A stretch of DNA of 64,000 bases from Acanthornis magna. Lineage: Eukaryota; Chordata; Aves; Passeriformes; Acanthizidae. The notes below the pieces were generated by a model. The model made no database searches and was not told where the DNA came from. It saw nothing but the letters and a program-made list of their open reading frames with translations. The translations under genes and the position numbers were made by a program. Positions 58,101 through 64,000 of the stretch are shown in pieces; within the stretch, counting starts at the first letter, position 1, and the number at the start of each line of letters is the position of its first letter. The DNA lies in contig JAWUZG010000005.1 of assembly GCA_036785705.1 (NCBI GenBank), positions 2,356,001-2,420,000 on the forward strand. The letters are read 5' to 3'.

Positions 58101-61100
58101 CTCAACTCACTAATGTTTCTGTCTTGTGGCCCACACAGTAGTTAAAGAAATATTCCAGATAATGCCAGAGTGGTGGTTTCAGAGCCTGCAGAGCATCAAA
58201 GAGGAAGATTTGTGCTCAGAAGCAAAAACATGTGCTTGAATGTGTGTTGGGAAGGTGCCTTCTGTATCCTCTTTGCATTTCTGATCCTAAATAGTTGAGA
58301 TCAGGGTTTCACATCTGTTGTTGTGTTGTAGATCCTATTTCAGTGATGTTGTCAAGAGGTGTTAGTGTTCCTCCCTTGCAAGCTGCCAGTTACAGAGCTG
58401 CCTTTTTTCATCCGAGCTTTTACATTCTGTTTTTCAGTGATGTTGGGGACTCTCTGTTGTATTTCAGCCAGCTCTGAGCTGCTGTGTTTTTGTAGCTTTG
58501 TGGGGAATTGACTAGTTGAATAAATAAGGTTTTCTTTGCAGGGGGTTACTTTGCTGTGGGATTTGTTCCTGGATTTGGGTCATCATGTGGGTACCAAGTA
58601 TTGCACCACAGCCTTAGATTAAAATGTTTCTAGGACTTTAACTCAGTCCTTTCATAAGAGAGACGTTCTTTGACCTACCAGGAAAACGTGTAAACTGTAG
58701 GATAAGAATGAACAAAATTCAGGCTCTGTTTCCCCCCCCCCCCTTTGGAAGTGCAGTTCCCAAACATCAGGTTACATCACCAACTGCACAACTCCTGCTC
58801 TCTTCCTTGCAGTCTCACGGAATGCCTGGGGAAACTCATGTCAAAAGTGCTTGAATTTCATTTCTTGGAAGTAAACCAGTTATTTTTGACAGACATGAAT
58901 ATTGGTGAATTTACATTAAAAATTGTAGGGAGAAACGGATTAAGTCTTGTGTACATTTCCAGTTTGAGAGAGATTTAGAGACAATTAAATCAGAGTAGCT
59001 GCTGCCTTTGCATTTTTATTCTCCTCTCCTCCTTCAGCCACAACACAGACCCACAGAGGAGTATCAAGTTCTTTAAATGACTTTTCCTCTTACTATCCAA
59101 TTATTAAATCCATGAAAAATAGCTAATATATGTTACTCCCAGGGTGAATTTTCTTACTCCTAAGGTCTGTCTGATTTGGATATCTGATTTGTAGAACCAT
59201 TCCTTTTGCTGCTACTTTCATATGAGAGGGAAAAGCACATCTATACTTTGATCATAATGCATGAATTTCACTCTGGCCATTTCCTTTAATACAAAAGAGT
59301 AAATTTTTTCAAGAAAACCTTTCCTGAAATGGAAGTGTTCAGGAAAGAAGTCAACATTCTTCATTTCCAATGAAATTAGCTTTTTTTGATAAATCCTTGA
59401 ATCTGATATTGCAAGTATATGCTTCTTAGTAAATCAGAGAACAAAAAACTTAGTAGGAGTAATAACTTGATCATTTTAAAAGGTAGTGATTGATGTGCCC
59501 TCAGCCAAACTTTGTGGGAGAAACGATTCTCTTTGGGAAACACAAGGGCTTCATTCTGCCTTCCACAAGGATCCTCTTGTTTTTGGTCATCCTCAGCAAA
59601 TCCATATCAAATGCACATTTGCCTTCAGAAATTTGAGATGTCATTTTACCACAGTTGAGCTCACCAGTAGGATGAAGAGTTTGTTACTGCTGAGAATACA
59701 CCCATTTAAAAAGGCAATCCTTCAAAAGAATTATCCATGGTTTTTCAGAAGAAACATGTTGTGAATTAGACAGAACTGCCATGGTAATTTAATAAAATGT
59801 GAAGGAACTCGCTCTAGAGGAGAGCTTTTGTTCTTTCCTTTGGAGTGGTTAAAATGCAGCATGTGACTGGATACAAAGCCTAATGGATATTGGGCCATGA
59901 GCAGGAGTATTTGGACAAAGAGACCCCGTAAGGAGTGTGTCCTTTCATGCTGGCATTGCCTGGTGAGCCTCGCAGTGTTTATTTATCTGGGATTCCTTCT
60001 GAAAGCTACAGGTTGAAAAATTCAGATCCAAGAAGGAAGGAAAAGGTCTTTCTTCAGACTTTGTTAGACAGAAGTGCAAGTCCTGGCTGAGTCAGAAGTG
60101 TGCATGTGCCAAAGTTTGGGTTGGGGTGGGCACCTTTTGGGTGTTGGGATAATTTGGTTTTGGCTTGATTTTGAAACGAGGCCGTGGCAAGTTAAGGAGA
60201 TCTTGGATTCATGGAACAGATGTAGTTTATCTTTTCAATCCCTCTTGGAGCAGGTCCTCTGTCAAACTGACTTTACAGTGTGAGAACTAATTTATTGATA
60301 AGCCATAAATGATAACTGTTGGCAAACTTCTGTACCTTGCAAGCCAGTTATTACTTCAATGTTACAGGACCTTATCTTTGAGCAATGTAAGAATATTTGA
60401 TTCCCCGTGTCCTGGAATTACAGTAGAAGAGAACAGTATAGAAATGATGTGGAGTAATAGGAACTTTGCTCCTTGAGTTCAACCATGAGGATCAGGCAGT
60501 TCAAAACAATTAAAGCACTGGCAGTGTGCCCCTGAATAGTGAATCCTGTTTGGAAAACCTACAAAGGCAATCTCTTTTTTACCTAAAGAATCCTGTTTTC
60601 TTTCTGTGGATGATAAAGATTGACAATCCTGGATTTTGATAGTGACCATAAATGTGACATGGAGAGAAATGGTAAAAATAACTCTTCCTCAAGTCCTCTA
60701 AGACACCCCCTCCCTCCATCCTTTTCGCTCCTCCCTGTGAAACACAGCACTGTTATTCCAGAGCTGTTTAAACCAAAGGCTGGGCTTTAAATACTCTGAT
60801 GTCCTGTAATTGCTTCTGGTGCCAAAATCTGGGTAAACAAACGTTTGCTTGAAGAGAAGGAATAAAAAGGAGCTTATGAAGCGGTTTCCAGGCAGGGCAG
60901 CCCTTTCTGGAAGTTCAGCTTTTGTTTTGGAAAACTCCCTTTCCTTGTCCTGGTCAGTTGGAATGTTTGCTTATGGAAAGGCAGTGGGTAAACTTCCCTG
61001 TTGTTATGGATGAAGTCAAATGAGAATTTGGAAGTATCTGTGTGCTGCATGTAAGTATGACCATGGAAAACATAGTTTGGAAGAGTGTGAGAGAATCTAA

Positions 61101-63915
61101 AAATATATTCGTGGCTTTCTTTAGAAAATAATTTCTGTCACTCCCACCTTTAGCTACATTTCAGTACTTCTGGAATTTCATCATAAACTTGGATTAAATA
61201 GTGTCAAAATCTTACCTGTGAGGTCTTTGGAAGTGGTTGCGCGTGGTCTGTTGAGCATTAACTAGTAAAATTGGTAGAATTATTGGTTACGTTGGCTGAT
61301 GATCCAGAGGGGAAATGTTGATATTTGGCATTAGTCTTCCAGCTAAAGAAAAAAACCATGGAAATAATTTGCTTCCCACTTGGAAAAATGAACATTGACT
61401 ATGTTTTGTGTTCAGACGGTTTTTGTGCACTCACTACAACTGCAGGTATCAACTTGCAGGACATGCTGTGGTAGAGAAGAGCACAGAGTAAATATTACAG
61501 ACAGATAATTTTACATTTCCACTCTTTTTTCATCTCCAGGTCAATTGCAAAGGAACTTGCAGACTGGCTTATCAGCAACAATGTAGTTGAGCACATTTTT
61601 GGACCAAATTTACATATTGAGGTTTGTATTTAATTATTATTATTTTGGTAAAAACATGGAGGATTAACTTACTGTTCTAGTAAATCTTTCCTCACTATGT
61701 TCTCACTTTGCAGATCATCAAACAGTGCCAAGTGATTCTGAATTTTCTTGCAGCTGAAGGGAGGCTAAGTACTCAACATATAGACTGTATTTGGGCAGCA
61801 GCACAGGTATATATCAAATTTTTATAATTGCAGGAGTGATAAAAGAAAAACAAAATAGAAAATAAGTCGATTTTATTTTACATTATTAAAGCTGATTTTT
61901 TTTTGCTTTTTCTTGGCTTGGCTGAGTGTTTTGCTGACCAAAATGTCAAGTTAGGTAACTGCCACAGTTACTGGGTTATTTATTAGATGCAAAAAATCAC
62001 CTGGACTGCTTTTATGCAGGGCGAAAAAGGAAGTTGTATAGCAAGGACAAAGTGTTTTCACCAAGAATGGGGGATGAAGATTGTAGGGTAGTTGCAATAT
62101 TTTTACTATTGTGCTAAATTGCCTCGCTCCTGTGTATTGTAGCTTCCATTTCTGGTACTCCTGGGGGGAACAATCAGGTGAAAATTGTGGCAGTGAAGTT
62201 TACAGCTGTGCTACTCTGCTGGTGTTAAAATCTATAGAAGGCACTGAAATTTTATTTTTTGCTTGCTAAAGCTGGAAACTCTGATAGGCTTTTGCCTTCA
62301 GAAAGATTTATATGTGTGCTACTTTTAATAGGTCGCTCTGCTTGTTATTTTAGGTTGTGACATTTTTTATTTAGAGGATTTGAATACAATAGAGATGAGC
62401 AGGGCTAGGGAACACACTGTTACACAGGTTAGAATTTAAAAAGGGTTTTTTACATGTTCGGTATTTCTTTGTGCTTTATTTCAGTCAAATAATACTGAAC
62501 ACACATTTTGAAACCTCTGTGACCCATTGTCATTAAAACACGCAGCTGGAATATTAATAAATGCTCATTAGAATAGCATTTGCTCCATCATTTTTCAGTA
62601 TCAGAGTAATTAATAATTACTTATTTCACACTACATTTTAAAACAATATTTTCACTTCCTTGATGTTCCCACACAACATCTTATACAATGTTAGACCTCT
62701 GGATTTTTTAATATATTTTGTACTGCTTTAAGAATAATATAGTTACCTAATTTTGATAATCCTTATACAGTTTAAGTGTTCATTTTGGCATACTGATATT
62801 TTCAAAATATGTTTGATATCAAAATTGAGTATGTCTTGATTACTTCTTGTCAAAGGGCTTAAACCTCTAATATTGTTTAAAAGGCTGACACTTTTAGACT
62901 AAAAGAATAGAAGGCCTTAAAGTGCATTTTCCTCTTTTTAAACTAACTTCTGGGCAAAAATTCATCTTCCCTAAATGGAAGTGATCTCAAGATGTTTAAA
63001 TGCATCCTTGTATAGTACCCACGAGTCCATCCTGTTGTCAGTCCTGTGAAAGTTGGCCTGTACATAGTAAATTGCTGACACAGATGTTTTAATGCCAGGA
63101 AGGCAAAATAAAATAAAGTATGAAAAAAACCCTTTTGAGGTGCATATGTGGTAACTAACATAAGAATTTTTTCTAGACATTTCCTGTAACCATTATATTA
63201 TTTTTTTGAATAACAACGTCCTTACAAACATAATGAAACTCTTTTAAGTGACTGTGAAAAGCAGCATTTAACCAAAGAGGAATCATCTAGGAACACTGTC
63301 ACTTTAAAGTGGAAATAGAGTAGTTAGCTGAACACATTGTCATATTTTTTGACATCCATTACTGGAAAGACAAAAGAATTCTTTATGATCCTCACCCAGT
63401 TCACACAGTCTGTTCTCTGAGTAGTCTTTATTTGTATTTACCACTGCTAATAAGGTAATCATTGCAATTGCTGCTTCCCTCAAGATTTAGCATATAAACT
63501 AACATATTAGATGTTATATTTAGGTTCAAATGCAAAACAAGCTCTCAGTTCTTCTTTTTACCTAATCTGTCAGAACTAGAACTAAGGGAGGTACTGTTAC
63601 ATTTGATGTGTACATTTGAGGGCTTTCCAGTGTCAAAATTAATTTAGTCAGAATTGCAAACGTGCTGGAGTTTGGAATTATTCACAAAGTCCTTCCTGAG
63701 AATCTGTGCCAATATGTTTATTTGCTGCAATATTTGATTTATTTGTTTATTTTGCTGTTCCTGTTACCTTCTCTGTTTGTACCTTGTAGCTGAAGCATTG
63801 CAGTCGTTATATACACGATCTGTTTCCTTCTTTGATCAAAAACTTGGACCCTGTCCCACTCAGACACCTTCTTAACCTTGTCTCAACTCTTCATCCCAGT
63901 GCTCACACTGAACAG
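13140..63915 (+). CDS. USP34: USP34 (ubiquitin-specific protease 34), 5' part, first eleven coding exons
   Basis: USP34 is a very large deubiquitinase (about 3500 residues) known to act on axin in Wnt signalling and in the DNA-damage response. Joined exons are 13140-13182, 30445-30532, 34399-34819, 39924-39974, 40137-40286, 44994-45061, 51889-52081, 54943-55004, 61540-61621, 61714-61806 and 63790-63915. They total 1377 nt, or 459 codons, with all phases matching and no stop. The product starts MCESCAELLEVLNE and continues ISDIEGGDTLQLRKEHALKI, NLVIAQVQALRDQLCKHCTI and further stretches that I recognise as the USP34 N-terminus. The start is supported by an in-frame TGA two codons upstream (13134-13136) and A at -3. 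This part is helical, ARM/HEAT-like scaffold. The Cys/His/Asn protease domain is far beyond the window. The gene is 3'-truncated by the window edge only. Confidence 0.96.
14646..14660. repeat. TA microsatellite (intron 1, a)
   Basis: A short alternating TA/AT run in intron 1. Confidence 0.85.
15818..15832. repeat. TA microsatellite (intron 1, b)
   Basis: An uninterrupted TA run of about seven units. Confidence 0.85.
21276..21294. repeat. near-perfect 19-bp palindrome
   Basis: TCTGATCAA and TTGATCAGA are perfect inverted copies around a single central G. Confidence 0.8.
24377..24398. repeat. hairpin with 9-bp perfect stem
   Basis: CAAGCCTTG (24377-24385) and CAAGGCTTG (24390-24398) pair perfectly across the 4-nt loop GTAT. 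Confidence 0.8.
25533..25562. repeat. TA microsatellite, interrupted (intron 1, c)
   Basis: Two TA runs are separated by a short T stretch. The longest TA tract in the window is here. Confidence 0.85.
30445..30532 (+). CDS. USP34: USP34 exon 2 (residues 15-44)
   Basis: The acceptor is tttgttttctttag and the donor is AAAG|gtaatt. The 88 nt encode ISDIEGGDTLQLRKEHALKI then FAYINSWTQ, and enter and leave with split codons (phase 1 in, phase 0+2 out). Confidence 0.95.
30533..34398 (+). other. USP34: USP34 intron 2 (3.9 kb)
   Basis: It contains the antisense LTR-like element at about 31863-32191. A small tandem duplication of GGATGGTGTA lies at 33675-33694, and a diverged 17-nt motif (TTTCCCTCTTGTT.TTTG) repeats at about 33699 and 33728. 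Otherwise it is unremarkable AT-rich intron. Confidence 0.75.
31863..32191 (-). mobile_element. solo-LTR-like element, antisense in USP34 intron 2
   Basis: On the minus strand the element carries a TATA box (CATATAAAAGG, + coordinates 31995-32005). About 90 nt downstream is a poly(A) signal (AATAAA, + coordinates 31905-31910). This is the order and spacing of a retroviral LTR with U3, R and U5. No internal retroviral sequence or second LTR is nearby, so it would be a solo LTR. An 8-bp direct repeat, AACAGAGG, is found at 31863-31870 and 32184-32191. It could be a target-site duplication, but the ends inside it are not TG...CA, so the borders are uncertain. A TG start at 31840 or 31860 (+) is also possible. 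No family name is given. Confidence 0.55.
34399..34819 (+). CDS. USP34: USP34 exon 3 (residues 44-184)
   Basis: The acceptor is ttttcttacag and the donor is GAG|gtatat, a rather weak donor. The 421 nt begin QCLCCFKEYKHLEIFNQVVC. They then encode a charged, probably disordered linker (about residues 88-140, rich in E, K, N and S) and return to an ordered part, FSLWSTDEKEKLLLCVAKIF to YKHNTHPTIE. The linker is the least conserved piece compared with the human protein as remembered. Confidence 0.95.
36217..36254. repeat. inverted repeat with AT-rich loop
   Basis: ATAACAGTGT (36217-36226) and ACACTGTTAT (36245-36254) are perfect inverted copies. The 18-nt spacer is almost entirely A and T. Confidence 0.8.
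38054..38361 (-). mobile_element. CR1 LINE 3' fragment, minus orientation
   Basis: The + strand shows the familiar reverse complement of the CR1 3' end: atcatggaatgcttggaagg, then ggaccttaaagctcatc, cacttccagggatggggcag, caccctcacggggaagaatt and tcttcctaata. The atcatggaat start is the degenerate terminal ATTCTATG-type repeat of CR1. The element is 5'-truncated, as usual. Compared with the consensus as remembered, a block is missing between the 'tcattccgctcc' part and 'ccttgggcac'. Substitutions suggest an old copy. It lies in USP34 intron 3, antisense to the gene. Confidence 0.85.
39924..39974 (+). CDS. USP34: USP34 exon 4 (residues 185-201), 51-nt exon
   Basis: The acceptor is tttctttaaacag and the donor is AAT|gtaagt. 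Seventeen whole codons encode DISAQESNILGAFCDMN. Both ends are phase 0, so skipping would delete 17 residues without changing frame. Confidence 0.94.
40137..40286 (+). CDS. USP34: USP34 exon 5 (residues 202-251)
   Basis: The acceptor is ggctgttcctag and the donor is AAT|gtaagt. Fifty whole codons run from DVEVPLHLLRYVCLFCGKNG to TLPFLIAHAFITVVSN. It is 162 nt downstream of exon 4. Confidence 0.96.
40287..44993 (+). other. USP34: USP34 intron 5 (4.7 kb)
   Basis: Two exact 16-bp copies of TGTGAGATATGTTCTC lie at 41271-41286 and 41291-41306, and CATTCAACCA is doubled at 41894-41913. Nothing else is recognisable. The short intron 4 (39975-40136, 162 nt) has only splice signals. Confidence 0.7.
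41271..41306. repeat. 16-bp tandem direct repeat
   Basis: TGTGAGATATGTTCTC occurs twice exactly, with a 20-bp period. Confidence 0.85.
44994..45061 (+). CDS. USP34: USP34 exon 6 (residues 252-274)
   Basis: The acceptor is ttgcattatag and the donor is CAG|gtaaat. The 68 nt encode IRIWLHIPAVMQHIIPFRTY then VI, ending two bases into an Arg codon. Confidence 0.95.
45062..51888 (+). other. USP34: USP34 intron 6 (6.8 kb)
   Basis: No repeat, gene or RNA is recognised. Open frames at 46886-47257 and 47576-47920 (minus strand) look like chance. A T-run lies near 46518-46529. Confidence 0.65.
51889..52081 (+). CDS. USP34: USP34 exon 7 (residues 274-338)
   Basis: A strong pyrimidine tract precedes tcttccag, and the donor is ACA|gtaaga. 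The 193 nt encode YLCKLSDQELRQSAARNMAD through FKYFMSPTLTMRLAGLSQIT. Confidence 0.96.
52082..54942 (+). other. USP34: USP34 intron 7 (2.9 kb)
   Basis: AT-rich intron in which I see nothing recognisable. The 127-codon frame at 54488-54871 is lysine-rich, AT-biased translation with no family resemblance, and it ends just before exon 8. Confidence 0.65.
54943..55004 (+). CDS. USP34: USP34 exon 8 (residues 339-359)
   Basis: The acceptor is ttctaactgtag, where ctaac may itself be the branch point, and the donor is AC|gtaagt. The 62 nt encode NQLHTFNDVCNNESLVSDTE and two bases of a Thr codon. Confidence 0.94.
55005..61539 (+). other. USP34: USP34 intron 8 (6.5 kb)
   Basis: A run of 12 C lies at 58732-58743. 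There are pyrimidine-rich stretches around 57800-58080. No transposon end, RNA gene or coding sequence is recognised. Confidence 0.65.
61540..61621 (+). CDS. USP34: USP34 exon 9 (residues 359-386)
   Basis: The acceptor is ttttttcatctccag and the donor is GAG|gtttgt, a weak donor. The 82 nt encode SIAKELADWLISNNVVEHIF then GPNLHIE. Confidence 0.95.
61714..61806 (+). CDS. USP34: USP34 exon 10 (residues 387-417)
   Basis: The acceptor is ctcactttgcag and the donor is CAG|gtatat. Thirty-one whole codons encode IIKQCQVILNFLAAEGRLST then QHIDCIWAAAQ. It is separated from exon 9 by only 92 nt. Confidence 0.96.
61807..63789 (+). other. USP34: USP34 intron 10 (2.0 kb)
   Basis: AT-rich intron with only splice signals recognised. 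Intron 9 (61622-61713, 92 nt) and the start of intron 11 (63916-64000) are equally plain. Confidence 0.7.
63790..63915 (+). CDS. USP34: USP34 exon 11 (residues 418-459)
   Basis: The acceptor is gtaccttgtag and the donor is CAG|gtaaag. Forty-two whole codons run from LKHCSRYIHDLFPSLIKNLD to LVSTLHPSAHTEQ. The next exon lies right of the window. Confidence 0.95.
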
Positions 63916-64000
63916 GTAAAGGCAAGGCCAGCAAAATCACTGCTGTGAGAAAAGCAATTAAATCAGAGTGTTAAACAACCATTATGGATTTGTCTTTCTG

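Noticed and set aside
5991..64000. snoRNA, miRNA or tRNA genes in introns
   Set aside because: Looked for by eye. I could not identify boxes plus a matching stem with any confidence, so none is reported. A covariance-model scan (Rfam) would decide.
1..64000. CRISPR arrays, operons or prokaryotic mobile elements
   Set aside because: The window is spliced vertebrate nuclear DNA. No regularly spaced repeats of that kind are present.

Overview
This is vertebrate nuclear DNA, most likely from a bird. The coding exons match two well-known neighbouring vertebrate genes, in the order and orientation I recall for human 2p15. The repeat content is sparse. It includes a 5'-truncated CR1 LINE end of the avian/reptilian type and a small antisense LTR. 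I cannot name the species. Both genes read on the + strand.

Region 1 (1-~5990) is the 3' end of XPO1 (exportin-1/CRM1). It holds the last eight coding exons, 397 residues plus stop, all with GT-AG introns. They are followed by a roughly 0.9 kb 3'UTR that looks highly conserved and contains nested short palindromes and a clear poly(A) signal. Region 2 (~5990-12170) is an intergenic spacer of about 6 kb with no gene I can support. It holds A-runs, one AATAAA plus A14 arrangement that looks like a retrosequence tail or a distal poly(A) site, two neighbouring hairpins and a C-rich block. Region 3 (~12170-13870) is a strong CpG island. It is the USP34 promoter and first exon, with YY1-type, octamer and PBX-type motifs and two upstream ORFs, one of which overlaps the USP34 start codon. 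Region 4 (13140-64000) is the 5' part of USP34 (ubiquitin-specific protease 34). Eleven coding exons give the first 459 residues in one continuous frame across all phases. They are spread over about 51 kb of introns, the first being 17.3 kb. The catalytic USP domain lies beyond the window.

The two genes are tandem, head to tail, and about 7 kb apart. Nothing in the sequence shows that they work together: XPO1 exports NES cargo from the nucleus and USP34 removes ubiquitin from substrates. I found no new gene system. The most interesting observations are regulatory: the overlapping uORF at the USP34 start, the promoter motif cluster, the palindromes in the XPO1 3'UTR, and an antisense LTR with its own TATA and poly(A) signal in USP34 intron 2. 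Splice sites were placed by reading protein continuity and GT/AG consensus by eye. Comparison with human protein is from memory, not from an alignment.
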